The notes under the pieces: generated by a model
What the model saw: only the letters and a program-made list of their open reading frames with translations
Told to the model about the DNA's origin: nothing
Database searches by the model: none
Made by a program: the position numbers and the translations under genes
From: Actinomadura alba
Lineage (GTDB): Bacteria; Actinomycetota; Actinomycetes; Streptosporangiales; Streptosporangiaceae
DNA: 64,000 nucleotides
Reading direction: 5' to 3'
NCBI RefSeq assembly: GCF_014323705.1
Contig: NZ_JABVEC010000036.1
Span: 1 to 64,000, forward strand
Part shown: piece after piece, positions 35,328 to 44,634 of the stretch
Layout of the letters: every line of letters starts with the position of its first letter
Position numbering within the stretch: position 1 is the stretch's first letter

Positions 35328-35363
35328 GCATCAAGTCTCTCTCTTCTGCGGACGGCTCTTCCG

Positions 35364-36656
35364 CTAGGCCACCTTGTGCGGCGGAATCACGGCTTGTTCC
35401 ACGTTGCCTACGACTGTGACTCGGCCACCATCGCCGGGATCGGGATCGGGCATGATCGATTCCGGGTCGACGAGGTAGACCTCGTGACCATCCAGCGTGA
35501 GCCGACGCGCGACCTCCAGCAACATGCGCCGTGCCACGTCATCGATCGAATAGACCATCGTGAGGTCCAAAGCCACCCTGACTTCTGAGGGGGCAGTGTC
35601 CACGGTTTCCCGAACAATTCTCTCGGCTCCGGCAAAGCCGATCCCACCTTGCAGTTGGAGGACCCGGATCGCATTCGGTCCGCTGCCGACGACGTGGTTG
35701 GATCGCACGACCGCACGCGCAGCGGCCGGGACCTCCATCACATGCAGACCCATATCGGAGGAGAATCGTTCGAATAGTGACACCCCGCGAACGCTGTTCC
35801 CGTGAGGGTCTAGTCGTGGTGAGAATGTGGCGATGCCGATCTGGCCAGGGAGCGCGCCGATCAGGCCCCCAGCCACGCCGCTCTTCGCCGGAATGCCGAC
35901 CTGGGTCGCCCAGTCACCGGCCGCGTCATACATTCCGCAGGTGAACATGACGCTCAGCACCTGACGCACCACCGGTTCGCGTATCACTTGCTCACCCGAG
36001 AGAGGATTTACCCCGCGGTTGGCCAACGTCGCGGCCATCATGGCCAGATCTCGCGCGGTGACGAGCACTGAGCACTGGCGGGTGTAACCGTCGACGACGG
36101 CCCTCGGGTCCTCGGTGAGGATGCTGTGGCTGCGGAGCATGTGTGCGATGGCGAGGTTGCGGTGCGCGTGCTCCATCTCCGACGCGCACACCGCCTCATC
36201 TATCTTTAGTCTACGACCGGCAAACGCCGAAAGGCCGTGGACCACGCGCTCCACGCGCTCTGCCGGATTCATGTCCTCCGAGCCGGCCAGCGAGTGGGCG
36301 GTGATCGCACCGGCGTTGATCATGGGATTGAGAGGGCGCCCAGTATCGCTTTCGAGGGAGATCTGGTTGAACGCCTCTCCCGATGGCTCGACACCAACTT
36401 TGGCGAGCACAGGGTCGAAGCCGCGATCAGCCAGTGCCAGCGCGTACGTGAACGGCTTGGAGATCGACTGGATCGTGAACTCGGTATCGATGTCGCCGGC
36501 ACCGTAGACCTCGCCGTCAACGGTGGCAAAGACCGCGCCGAGGCGCTCGGGGTCCGCTGCCGCGAGCTCGGGGATGTACCCCGCCGGCTCTCCGGAAGTG
36601 TCCGGCTCGACATCTCCGAGTGCCTCGGTCAGATAGTCGGGAATGACTGACCGCAT
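35364..36656 (-). CDS. glsA: Glutaminase A with C-terminal STAS domain
   Basis: A 430-residue protein. Residues about 1-310 are a serine-dependent beta-lactamase-like glutaminase: catalytic SxxK in TIQSISKPFTYALAL, NPMINAGAI, EMEHAHRNLAIAHMLRS, and the late GVAGGLIGALPGQIGIAT. It converts glutamine to glutamate and ammonia. Residues about 325-425 form a STAS domain, a fusion known in actinobacterial and other glutaminases. The ATG at 36656 is followed by the normal family N-terminus. It is a single gene; the 235 bp upstream have no second gene. Confidence 0.93.
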   Translation of the reverse strand: MRSVIPDYLTEALGDVEPDTSGEPAGYIPELAAADPERLGAVFATVDGEVYGAGDIDTEFTIQSISKPFTYALALADRGFDPVLAKVGVEPSGEAFNQISLESDTGRPLNPMINAGAITAHSLAGSEDMNPAERVERVVHGLSAFAGRRLKIDEAVCASEMEHAHRNLAIAHMLRSHSILTEDPRAVVDGYTRQCSVLVTARDLAMMAATLANRGVNPLSGEQVIREPVVRQVLSVMFTCGMYDAAGDWATQVGIPAKSGVAGGLIGALPGQIGIATFSPRLDPHGNSVRGVSLFERFSSDMGLHVMEVPAAARAVVRSNHVVGSGPNAIRVLQLQGGIGFAGAERIVRETVDTAPSEVRVALDLTMVYSIDDVARRMLLEVARRLTLDGHEVYLVDPESIMPDPDPGDGGRVTVVGNVEQAVIPPHKVA

Positions 36657-36891
36657 TCGTCCTCCTCCATGCAGATGGGCAACTTCTGCGCTGTGACGTC
36701 AGCGCTGAGGCCGCCGTAGTGCGTGTGCCTTCCTGACGCCTGCCGGCGCCTCACCGAATCACAACGTCGATGTCTTTCGTGAGACGGCGTCACGGCTTGG
36801 GCCACGGTGTTTCCCGTTGCTGAGTCGTCGTGTGGGAAGCGGTAGGAGACCAGAGATGGTTCAGTGTCCGGCCGAGGTGTTGACTATCGGT

Positions 36892-37560
36892 TCATGGGCG
36901 CTCCAGGAGTGTGGCCGGAGCAGGGATGCTCATGAGAGTGCGAAGCTGGTCGGCGCCGACGTTGGCGCCGAAGGCAGGGGTGCCGGGCTCGAGCCGGGCA
37001 CCCGCTGCGAGGTCGCCGATGGTGAGTGGGTCGAATCCGAGCGTCTCGATCAGCTCCGACACGACGGCGAGATCCTCGGGTGAGTCGCCGGCGATCGCGA
37101 TCGCCTTGCGCCCGAGGGTTCCGGCTGGGCGGGCCCCGTCTTCGAGGTCGTGGTAACCCATGTGGTTGAGGGCTTTCACGACTCGCGCGCCCGTCAGGAA
37201 CTGTTGCACGACCTCGCTCGAGGAGGTACCGGGCGGGACGATCGTTTCGCGGGGACCATCGATTTCCCACCAGTGGTTCATCGCGTCGACGACCAGCTTC
37301 CCTACCAGCTCCGGGATCGGGAGGTTGCGGTGTTTGCTGAGCGGTAGGGCGAGGATCACCATGTCGGCGGCGTCCGAGGCCTCGGCCGGCCACGCGGCGG
37401 TCGCGCCGGGGGTGAGGATCTCGGTGGTCAGCGCGATCTTCGCCGGGTCTCCGGATCCGGAGACCAGGACCCGGTAGCCGGCTGCGACCGCCAGGCGCGC
37501 CAAGACGGTGCCGACCTTCCCGGCCCCCAGGATCCCGATGGTGGTGACGGGGGTGGTCAT
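36892..37560 (-). CDS. F420/NADP oxidoreductase-like Rossmann protein
   Basis: A 222-residue protein of the F420_oxidored/NAD-binding type: N-terminal GILGAGKVGTVLARLAVAAG nucleotide motif, DMVILALPLSKH, VVDAMNHWWEIDG, and RVVKALNHMGYHDLEDGARP as in F420-dependent NADP reductases. It shares a 4-bp overlap with the upstream LLM gene, so the two probably cooperate in a flavin or F420 redox step. Confidence 0.85.
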   Translation of the reverse strand: MTTPVTTIGILGAGKVGTVLARLAVAAGYRVLVSGSGDPAKIALTTEILTPGATAAWPAEASDAADMVILALPLSKHRNLPIPELVGKLVVDAMNHWWEIDGPRETIVPPGTSSSEVVQQFLTGARVVKALNHMGYHDLEDGARPAGTLGRKAIAIAGDSPEDLAVVSELIETLGFDPLTIGDLAAGARLEPGTPAFGANVGADQLRTLMSIPAPATLLERP

Positions 37561-38630
37561 CGTGTCGCCCCCGCCCTGACGGTGGGCTGTTCGGCCAGAA
37601 GCTCGCGGACCCGGGGGATGACCTGGGTGCCGTACAGCTCGACTGAACGTAGCCGGGCGGTGGTGGAGACGGTGCCGGCGGCCGAGTAGATCATGTCGAA
37701 CCGGCCTGCATCGAGCGCCCGGATCGCGTGGGAGATCTTGTTCGCGACCGTCTCGACCGAGCCGACATACAGCGATCCGTGTTCCACCTCGGCGTCGAAC
37801 TCTTCCCGGCGGATCGGCGGCCAGCCGCGCAGCGCCCCGATCCGGTCGCGAGTCTCCTTGAACCCGGGGTAGAACAGATCTTTCGCCTCGGCGTCGGTGG
37901 CGGCGACAAACCCCGGCGAGTGCATCCCGACCGGCTGTGCGGTGGTGCCAAGCTGCTCGCTCGCCCGCCGGTACAGGTCAACATAGGGAGCGAACCGGTC
38001 GGGGGCGCCGCCGATGATGGCGAGCATGAGCCGAAACCCGTAGTGGGCGGTGCGGATCACGGACTGTGGTGACCCGCCAACCCCTACCCAGGTATCGAGA
38101 CGTCCCGACTCGGTCTTCGGGTACACGTCCGCATCATGTAGGGCGGCACGGGTGGTGCCTTCCCAGGTAACCGGCGTCTCGTCCAGGAGTCGGTGGAACA
38201 GGTCGATCTTCTCTTCGAACAGCACCTCGTAGTCCTTCAGGTCGTACCCGAACAGCGGGAACGACTCGGTGAACGAACCCCGTCCGAGGATCACCTCGGC
38301 GCGGCCGCTGGAGAGCGCGTCGACGGTGGCGAAACGTTGGAACACTCGCACCGGGTCGTCCGAAGACAGAACCGTCACCCCCGAGGCGAGCCGGATGCGC
38401 TTCGTGGCGGTCGCGATGCCGGCCAGCACCGTCTCAGGGCTTGAGATCGCGAACTCCGGCCGGTGGTGCTCACCCAACGCGACCACGTTGATGCCGACCT
38501 GATCGGCCAGCACCGCCTCGGTCACAGCCGCGCGGATCGCCTGCGCATGCGAGACGATCTCCCCGCGGTCGTCACGGGGCCGGTCCCCGAAGCTGTCGAT
38601 ACCGAACTCGATCTGCGAGACATCCATCAT
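37557..38630 (-). CDS. LLM-class flavin-dependent oxidoreductase
   Basis: A 357-residue bacterial-luciferase-like (LLM) TIM barrel: IEFGIDSFGDRP, VVALGEHHRPEFAISSPETV, LASGVTVLSSDDPVRVFQRF, VILGRGSFTESFPLFG and the C-terminal MIYSAAGTVSTTARLRSVEL. These enzymes use FMN or F420 to oxidise organic substrates. The ATG at 38630 (or 38627) has AGGAAG upstream. Directly upstream is a truncated gene of the same family. Confidence 0.92.
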   Translation of the reverse strand: MMDVSQIEFGIDSFGDRPRDDRGEIVSHAQAIRAAVTEAVLADQVGINVVALGEHHRPEFAISSPETVLAGIATATKRIRLASGVTVLSSDDPVRVFQRFATVDALSSGRAEVILGRGSFTESFPLFGYDLKDYEVLFEEKIDLFHRLLDETPVTWEGTTRAALHDADVYPKTESGRLDTWVGVGGSPQSVIRTAHYGFRLMLAIIGGAPDRFAPYVDLYRRASEQLGTTAQPVGMHSPGFVAATDAEAKDLFYPGFKETRDRIGALRGWPPIRREEFDAEVEHGSLYVGSVETVANKISHAIRALDAGRFDMIYSAAGTVSTTARLRSVELYGTQVIPRVRELLAEQPTVRAGATR

Positions 38631-38677
38631 TTAACTTCCTCAGAGCTTTCGTTGTGTCCGTGTGTGACGGTGCGAGG

Positions 38678-38935
38678 TCATGAGGCGCGGGCGGGTCCAC
38701 CGCCCTGAGTGATCTGCGCAAGTTCCCTGCCGGTCGGCTCCCACGTGTCGTCGCTGCCAGCTAGAAGTTCACGTACGCGCGGGGCGACCTGCTCGCCGAA
38801 CAGTCGGATGTTCTGCTCCCGCGCCTGGCGCGGCAGGTGTCGCAAGTCATACTTCAGTTCGAACCGGGACAGGTTGTTGGTGCGGACGATACGTGCGATC
38901 TTCTGCGCCACCGTCTCCACCCCACCGACGTACAA
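38678..38935 (-). pseudogene. C-terminal fragment of a second LLM oxidoreductase
   Basis: The 85-codon frame begins YVGGVETVAQKIARIVRTNN and runs to a family-type C-terminus (QNIRLFGEQVAPRVRELLAG), parallel to YVGSVETVANKISHAIRALD and YGTQVIPRVRELLAEQ in the intact neighbour. About 270 N-terminal residues are missing, and 38936-39119 gives no matching frame. A tandem duplicate was probably cut down. Confidence 0.75.
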
Positions 38936-39119
38936 ACGCCGTTCGTGGCGACGACGTCTGGCGGGTGCGGGGTCGGCCCACCGGCAGTCGGATCGGATCC
39001 AGCTAGTGGCCTATGGAGTCTTCACGCCGCCAAGACTGCTCCGGGGTGCGCCGCAGGTAAGGAACCGCACCTCAGTTGCCAACAGCCGATGACGAATGCT
39101 TTCCGGTCTCGTCGCGGAT

Positions 39120-39959
39120 CTAGCCGAGGAAGGAGCGCAGGGCTGAATTAACCTCATCTGCGTGCGTCCAGAGCAACCCGTGTGGGGCGCCCTCAATCTC
39201 CACATACTGCGCCTCGGGCAAGTCCCGTCGAAAGCGGCGGGCGGTAGCGTCGATGGGTAGGATCCTGTCGGCTGTGCCGTGCAGGATCAGAGCTGGCTTA
39301 CCGCTGTCGCGGACCGCTTCGACGTCGGTGCGGAAGTCTTCGATCCAAGCGGAAACGACCGCGTAGGCCGCCACGGGGGCACTCGACGTCGCCACGTTCC
39401 AGCTCGCGGTGACGGCCTCCTGGCTGATCCGACTACCAAGGTTCTCCTCAAGATTGTAGAAGTTCGAGAAGAATTGCGTGTACCAGGCGTACCGATCACC
39501 TTTCGCCGCTGCCTCGATTCCGTCGAAGACCTCCTGCGGCACACCCTCGGGGTTGTCGTCCCGGGCGACGAGGAAAGGCTCCAGCGGGGCCAGGAACGCC
39601 AGCTTGGCGACCCTTTCATGTCCGAATTGTGAGACGTAACGGGCGGCCTCGCCCGTACCCATCGAGAATCCCACCAGGACGACGTCGCGAAGGTCGAGCG
39701 TCTCCAGCACGGTGTTTAGGTCTGCGGCGAAGGTGTCGTAGTCATACCCGGAGTTCACCTTTGACGATTTGCCGAAGCCCCGACGGTCGTAGGTGATGAC
39801 GCGGTATCCGGCGGCTAGAAGATTTCGCGTCTGGCGCTCCCAGCTGTGACCGTTCAGTGGGTATCCGTGGATGAGGACGACGGGCTGACCCGCGCCCTGA
39901 TCCTCGTAGTAGAGCTCGACCGGCGTGCTGTTTTCATTCCCTACGGTGATGTACCCCAT
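39120..39959 (-). CDS. Alpha/beta hydrolase (non-heme chloroperoxidase-like)
   Basis: A 279-residue protein with oxyanion motif LIHGYPLNGHSW, nucleophile elbow GFSMGTGE (Ser about residue 98), acid in HGTADRILPI and catalytic His in GAPHGLLWTH. The order and spacing match cofactor-free haloperoxidase/esterases of about 275 residues. ATG 39959 has AAGGGACGAG upstream. It is monocistronic, with a gap of about 310 bp to the next gene that holds no gene. Confidence 0.92.
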   Translation of the reverse strand: MGYITVGNENSTPVELYYEDQGAGQPVVLIHGYPLNGHSWERQTRNLLAAGYRVITYDRRGFGKSSKVNSGYDYDTFAADLNTVLETLDLRDVVLVGFSMGTGEAARYVSQFGHERVAKLAFLAPLEPFLVARDDNPEGVPQEVFDGIEAAAKGDRYAWYTQFFSNFYNLEENLGSRISQEAVTASWNVATSSAPVAAYAVVSAWIEDFRTDVEAVRDSGKPALILHGTADRILPIDATARRFRRDLPEAQYVEIEGAPHGLLWTHADEVNSALRSFLG

Positions 39960-40269
39960 TTACTCGTCCCTTCTGAGTCGCTGTGGGCGTCGAGGCACGG
40001 AGGATCAGATCCCCTATGTTCCATGCTTACTCTTAGACTGGCGTCGAGGGCGCACATCCGCTTTCGAGCCTTCGCTGGCCGACACCGTGACGCACGTTAA
40101 GCGGCCGGATCTCCAGACCACCATCTTCAGATCGCGGTCCAGCAGCATCAGCTCATGCGCATCTCGCCAGCACACTCATTTGGCTCGACCATGATCGGCA
40201 AGACACTCCCTAGCGCCGATCGGCAGGGTGGAGCGGCGCGCTAGTACGCTCCTCCCTGCCTGCCTGGTG

Positions 40270-40659
40270 TCAGACCATCGGGTTGCCGCTGACGGTCGCG
40301 TCGGGGGAGGTGAGGTCCTGGATGACGTCCCAGTGTTCGACGATACGGCCGTTGTCCAGCCGGAAGATGTCGACGATGACGACGGGGTCCGGCGCCCAGC
40401 CGTGGACGAGGCTGTGGGTGAATACGAGATCGCCCTGCGCGGCAATCCGCTTCGGCTCCCACGAGAAGCCCTCCAGCCCCGGCACCACAGCGCGGAGCGT
40501 GTCCAGGCCGCTGGGCATTTGGGGACTGTGCTGCACGTAGGGTTCAGCCCAGTACCGGTCAAGCGCGGTAATGTCCTTCTCGGTGAAGAGTTCCCGCATG
40601 GCGGTAAGCACGATTTCGGTGTTGCGCTGAGCCTGGTCTGCCGCAGAATTTCCAGTCAT
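40270..40659 (-). CDS. SnoaL-like polyketide-cyclase/NTF2-fold protein
   Basis: A 129-residue NTF2-like protein. FTEKDITALDRYWAEPYVQH and the C-terminal IVDIFRLDNGRIVEHWDVIQ are the SnoaL/YesE-like signatures, with the conserved HWD. The ATG at 40659 has GAGGAGG seven bases upstream. It follows the MoaF-like gene by two bases, so the pair is co-transcribed. Its substrate is unknown. Confidence 0.88.
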   Translation of the reverse strand: MTGNSAADQAQRNTEIVLTAMRELFTEKDITALDRYWAEPYVQHSPQMPSGLDTLRAVVPGLEGFSWEPKRIAAQGDLVFTHSLVHGWAPDPVVIVDIFRLDNGRIVEHWDVIQDLTSPDATVSGNPMV

Positions 40660-40661
40660 GG

Positions 40662-40973
40662 TTATGCCTCCTCGATAGTTCCGACAAAGTTGTAGAGAGT
40701 GCCGCCGACAGTCACGTTGGAATACAGCGTCCCATTGGCGAAGTCCTCGACGTGAGTGACGGTGGCACCGCTGGCCTCGGTCCACGAGTTCAGGTAGACG
40801 CCGTCGCGGATCTTTTTCAGGTCGAGCTTTACGGTCTCCGCGTGCCCGTCGGGCGCGAGCCCGCCGCCCTCCGCGACGACGAAGCTGCCCTGCGTCTGCG
40901 AGTCGAAGGTGAACCGCACCTTCAGTGCGCCCATGTTGAACTTGTAGCTTTTACCTACTAGCTGCTCGATCAT
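40662..40973 (-). CDS. MoaF-like calycin-fold small protein
   Basis: A 103-residue all-beta protein: YKFNMGALKVRFTFDSQTQG, a long-loop lysine strand (ETVKLDLKKIRDGVYLNSW), then TVTHVEDFANGTLYSNV and LYNFVGTI. The W-x-E...THVEDF pattern is as I recall it in MoaF-like (lipocalin-related) domains of unknown ligand. A TTGA-N4-TCAA palindrome lies 41 bp upstream. Confidence 0.8.
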   Translation of the reverse strand: MIEQLVGKSYKFNMGALKVRFTFDSQTQGSFVVAEGGGLAPDGHAETVKLDLKKIRDGVYLNSWTEASGATVTHVEDFANGTLYSNVTVGGTLYNFVGTIEEA

Positions 40974-41013
40974 GACGCTCTCCCATCTTATTTCCGGACC
41001 TCCGGCTCTTTAG

Positions 41014-41025
41014 TTGAACTCTCAA
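41014..41025. promoter_or_regulatory. TTGA-ACTC-TCAA operator-like palindrome
   Basis: The third example of the TTGA-N4-TCAA form, 41 bp upstream of the MoaF-like/SnoaL-like operon. The spacer differs from the others while the half sites are identical. The remaining 41026-41448 stretch has only short unsupported frames. Confidence 0.45.
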
Positions 41026-41448
41026 ATGGTTCCGTCCATTCCCAGATGTCCCGAAGCATTTGGCGAGTCCGCGCGGGCGGGCTGGTGAAGCACCCGGCGC
41101 CCGGAGATGGGCACGCACACCGCGCGTCGCAAGATGCTTCGCTGTATCCGCCACACAGTCAGGACAGAACCGGCTGTTGTTTTTGGGCACCTGACTTACC
41201 TAGGCGCCAAAGCGCGGGGCGACGATCGACCACAATCTCGACCTCACAGGTATCGCCAGCCACGTCATCGACGTGAGTCCGAAGGCCGAGGGCAACGGCC
41301 GCATTGAAGCCATCCGGCACCCGCAGTGAGTCGCGAGTGAGTCGCGGCGTCATCCGGCCGCCACCTCGCCAAGACCATGGACGTCCGACCCCTGTGCAGC
41401 CATTGAACTCGAAGGGCGTGCTGTCGTTGTTCGTGGGGCGTCGCGCCC

Positions 41449-42369
41449 TTACGCGGGGAGCAGTACGAGCTTGCCTCCCAGGTGCCCGGACTTGCTGACC
41501 TTGAGCGCGGCTGCCACCTCGCCGAGGGGGTACGTCCGCTGGATCGGGACGTGCAGCCGCCCCGCTTCGATGAGGGCGAGGATGTCCCTGAGCGCTCGGA
41601 GCCCGCCGGCTCCCGGCTCGGTCATGTGGATGTGGATACCGCTCCCGGCCGCATCGAAAGCCACGAGTGAGAGGACACGTTCCGGGCCGCCGGCGAGTTC
41701 GATCGAGTCCGGGATCTCACCGCGACCGGAGGCATCGAGGACCGCGTCGATTCCCTGCGGAGAGATGCCCCGCACGCGCTCGACCAGCCCCTTGCCGTAG
41801 GTGACCGGTTTCACTCCGAGGGAGCGGAGCTGCTCGTGGTTGCCCTCGCTCGCGGTGCCGATGACGCGCACCCCCCGGTCGACGGCAAGCTGCACGGCGA
41901 ACGTGCCCACACCACCGGCGGCGGCATGGACCAGGAGGGTCTCACCCTTGGCGATCTTGAGCTTGTTCAGCGCTTCCCAGGCGGTGATACCCGTGCCGGC
42001 CAGGGTTCCGGCCACCTCCCACGGGACAGAGGCCGGCTTGGCGACCAGCGCGGCCGGGTCGGCGAGCGCGAACTGGGCGTAGGACGGGGTGATGGAGGCT
42101 CCCAGCACCTCGTCCCCCACGCTGAAGGCGGTCACGCCTTCCCCTACCTGGTCGACCACACCGGCCACGTCGGATCCGAGCCCACCCGGGAGGTCGAGGG
42201 GCATCGCCTGGCGCATGTAGCCATGCAGGATCTTCCAGTCGATCGGGTTGACACCCGCGGCCCGCACCGCGAGCCGCACCAGGCCAGGGCCCGCGGTGGG
42301 CGGCGGAACATCGACGACACGCAGCACGTCAGGGGTGCCGTACTCGGAGAACTGCACTGCGAGGGACAT
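41449..42369 (-). CDS. MDR-family NADP-dependent quinone oxidoreductase-like
   Basis: A 306-residue zinc-free medium-chain reductase: N-terminal AVRAAGVNPIDWKILHGYMR, nucleotide motif VHAAAGGVGTFAVQLAVDRG near residue 145, and a C-terminal KSGHLGGKLVLLPA. Such enzymes reduce quinones or activated alkenes with NADPH. It is downstream of the Fe-S protein and GNAT copy B on the same strand. Confidence 0.92.
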   Translation of the reverse strand: MSLAVQFSEYGTPDVLRVVDVPPPTAGPGLVRLAVRAAGVNPIDWKILHGYMRQAMPLDLPGGLGSDVAGVVDQVGEGVTAFSVGDEVLGASITPSYAQFALADPAALVAKPASVPWEVAGTLAGTGITAWEALNKLKIAKGETLLVHAAAGGVGTFAVQLAVDRGVRVIGTASEGNHEQLRSLGVKPVTYGKGLVERVRGISPQGIDAVLDASGRGEIPDSIELAGGPERVLSLVAFDAAGSGIHIHMTEPGAGGLRALRDILALIEAGRLHVPIQRTYPLGEVAAALKVSKSGHLGGKLVLLPA

Positions 42370-42417
42370 CTGCTCGACTCCTGGTTCTTCTGGGGCACTT
42401 ACGCGTGAGAGGGCGGG

Positions 42418-42840
42418 TCAGCCCGACGCTGTCTGACCACATGGCCCCGCGTGGTCGCAGTACGGCTGAAGACGGCTCTGCCCGCAACCGCACAGAATGA
42501 CCCTGGTCTCCGCGCGCGGGCCTGCCGCCGTGTCCATGCTCAACTCGCCGCGCGCGATCAACTGCCCGACGGAGTTGCGCGTGATCTGCGTGGGCCGGTC
42601 CGGGGTCTCCGCCCGTCCGTCCACGAGTTCGTACTGCAGCGCACCCGAGGGACAGCGCCGCACCACTTCGGCCAGGTGCTCGGCCTCGGCGCCGTCCGGC
42701 CGGACCCACGGGCGCTCGCCCGGGTCGAAGACCTCCGGCAAACCGTGGACGCATTCGGCGGCGTGCAGGCAGCGCCTGGCCTCGAAGGTCACGGTGATCG
42801 ACTGGCCCTCGTACGCCTTCTTCTGGGTTCCGCTGCTCAT
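42418..42840 (-). CDS. Fer4_19 plus CDGSH-type iron-sulfur protein
   Basis: A 140-residue protein with two Fe-S regions. The first (residues about 15-75) has C-x5-C and, after about 38 residues, CPSGAL, a divergent mono-cluster [4Fe-4S]-type domain. The last 35 residues carry ILCGCGQSRLQPYCDHAGPC, a CDGSH-like C-x-C-x8-C-x2-H [2Fe-2S] site. The arrangement is known in small bacterial Fe-S proteins of uncertain redox role. The ATG at 42840 has GGAGG five bases upstream. Confidence 0.85.
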   Translation of the reverse strand: MSSGTQKKAYEGQSITVTFEARRCLHAAECVHGLPEVFDPGERPWVRPDGAEAEHLAEVVRRCPSGALQYELVDGRAETPDRPTQITRNSVGQLIARGELSMDTAAGPRAETRVILCGCGQSRLQPYCDHAGPCGQTASG

Positions 42841-42870
42841 GCCGGCCTCCGTCGCTGCCATGCCCGGTGT

Positions 42871-43179
42871 TCAGTCGCTGACTTTGCTGCGGGACTGATA
42901 CAGCAGGTCCTGGTACTCGGGGTGTCGGGCGATCCACCCCGCGAAGAACGGGCAGGTGGCCAGCACCCGCAGGTTCGCGGCGCGCGCCTCGTCGAGGGCG
43001 GTGCGAGCCAGCGCTGCCCCAACCCCTCTGCCCTCGTACTCCGGCGAGACCTCGGTATGCACGAACGCGACGAGTTCCGTCGTACGGATGTAATCCGCGA
43101 CGCCCGCGACCTTGGACTCTCCCTCGACCCGGGCTTCGTACCGCTTGGCTTCGGGAACGTCACTCACTTCCACTGCCAC
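42871..43179 (-). CDS. GNAT-family N-acetyltransferase, copy B
   Basis: A 102-residue protein differing from copy A (30030-30338) at seven positions. It has the same acetyl-CoA loop (EGRGVGAAL) and C-terminus. The start is GTG 43179 with GGAGG upstream. A TTGA-N4-TCAA palindrome lies 55 bp upstream, like copy A. It heads the Fe-S/MDR-reductase operon. Confidence 0.9.
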   Translation of the reverse strand: MAVEVSDVPEAKRYEARVEGESKVAGVADYIRTTELVAFVHTEVSPEYEGRGVGAALARTALDEARAANLRVLATCPFFAGWIARHPEYQDLLYQSRSKVSD

Positions 43180-43233
43180 GTGTCCTCCATGTGCCTTCCG
43201 CGTGGGCCTTGCTTCACGCTAAACCCAATCCAG

Positions 43234-43245
43234 TTGATGAATCAA
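43234..43245. promoter_or_regulatory. TTGA-TGAA-TCAA operator-like palindrome
   Basis: Matches the site upstream of GNAT copy A, at nearly the same distance from the start codon (55 versus 51 bp), so it was probably duplicated with the gene and retained. Confidence 0.5.
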
Positions 43246-43439
43246 TTTGTCTAATTCGCAAGCATGGCCACATCCACTTACCGCAACTTCAGCATCCCAC
43301 CTTGAAGTGAGCACTCATGGGAGGCCGGTACACCAGGGCGTTCCCGAGAGTCTGGGCAACGTCCTAGTCCTGAGCGATTCGAAAACGGGTCGCCGCCATA
43401 TCCGGCGACCCGTTTCGGAAAGGTTGAGGTTGGCCTCCG

Positions 43440-44633
43440 TCACTCGGCGGCGAAAGCTTCCGCGTAGGGGAAGATGAGCTCTCCGGAGGACGATTCCGGT
43501 GGGGACACGACGATCTGCCTCGATCCGTTCTGGAATTGACCGACCTCATGGCCGGAAACTCTCTGGAACTGGACCTGCAGGACACGTGGCTCCGACCACT
43601 CGCCCTTGGCTCCGAACCTGACATCACCCATGACGGTCGGGAAGGTCTCCTCCCGTGCGTACGCCGAGAGACTCGCGCCGTCGAAACCGTCCGTTGCGTC
43701 GACGGCCTGGGCCACCACCTGCATCTGGGCGTAGGCGAGGGGAACCATGTAGTGCCCTAGGAGGTCGACACCGGCTTCGCCAGCCCGTTCCTGATAGGCG
43801 TTCAGCAGTTCCTCAACGCCCGGGAACATCATTTTGGGCACCGGCGCCCAATATTCATAGTTCACGACACCGTTGAGCAACGGGCCGAACTCCGTCCTCA
43901 CCGCCGTGTTCTGTGGACCGATCATGGCACCGCCGACCATCTTCGGCCGGAATTCATGAGAACGAAGCGCTCGCACCAGACCTATCGAGTCGGCCAGGTA
44001 GGAACACAGGAACAACAAATCGCTGCCGCTTTCGGCGACCGCGTCGATGACGGGCGCAAAATCCTCGGTCGACAACGGATACGCAGCCTCGTGGACCACC
44101 TTGATGCCGTACTTCTCAGCATTCGCCTTGGCACCGATAATGGGATTGCGCGAGAACTCGGCGTCGGCAGACACGAGCGCCACGGTTTCCGGCCGGGGAC
44201 TCTGCTCCGCCGCGATAGCGAAGAACCCCTCGGTGAGTGCGGCATTCGGATCCGGCCCGGTGGGGATCATGGCGAAGTAGTTCGGATAAAGGAGCGCGTT
44301 GTTGACGCCGAGGCCCATGAGTCCGACGAAGAAGCGCTCTCGCTCCACTATCAGCGGCATGGCCGGCAGCACGGTGTTGGTGCCGTATCCGCCTATGACG
44401 AGATCCACCTTGTCCTCGTCGATCAGCCGCTCGTAGATCCCGGGAACGAGGTCGGCGTTTCCTTGGTCGTCGTAGCGGACGAACTCGACAGGGCGGCCGA
44501 GCAGTCCGCCTCGGCTGTTGATGTCCTCGCGCCAGATTTCATGGGCGAGACGGGCCGACCGGCTGTTGTCCGCGAGGGAACCGGTCAGCGACAGGCAGTA
44601 CCCGATACGGATGGGAGCCGGCGCAGTAGTCAT
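43440..44633 (-). CDS. AmiC/urea-amide binding-like protein without signal peptide
   Basis: A 397-residue periplasmic-binding-protein type I fold of the branched-chain amino acid/amide/urea binding family: IRIGYCLSLTGSLADNSRSA, REDINSRGGLLGRPVEFVRY, MGLGVNNALLYPNYFAMIPT, and AMIGPQNTAVRTEFGPLLNG. No signal peptide or lipobox precedes the domain: the ATG at 44633 is 1 bp after the upstream stop and is followed by only eight residues before the first beta strand. No ABC transporter genes adjoin it, so a cytoplasmic ligand-sensing role like AmiC is more likely than transport. It is co-transcribed with the isochorismatase-like gene. Confidence 0.85.
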   Translation of the reverse strand: MTTAPAPIRIGYCLSLTGSLADNSRSARLAHEIWREDINSRGGLLGRPVEFVRYDDQGNADLVPGIYERLIDEDKVDLVIGGYGTNTVLPAMPLIVERERFFVGLMGLGVNNALLYPNYFAMIPTGPDPNAALTEGFFAIAAEQSPRPETVALVSADAEFSRNPIIGAKANAEKYGIKVVHEAAYPLSTEDFAPVIDAVAESGSDLLFLCSYLADSIGLVRALRSHEFRPKMVGGAMIGPQNTAVRTEFGPLLNGVVNYEYWAPVPKMMFPGVEELLNAYQERAGEAGVDLLGHYMVPLAYAQMQVVAQAVDATDGFDGASLSAYAREETFPTVMGDVRFGAKGEWSEPRVLQVQFQRVSGHEVGQFQNGSRQIVVSPPESSSGELIFPYAEAFAAE

Positions 44634-44634
44634 G

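Noticed and set aside
41159..41353. 64-codon minus-strand frame in the gap before the MDR reductase
   Set aside because: No ribosome site, no family resemblance and ordinary noncoding composition.
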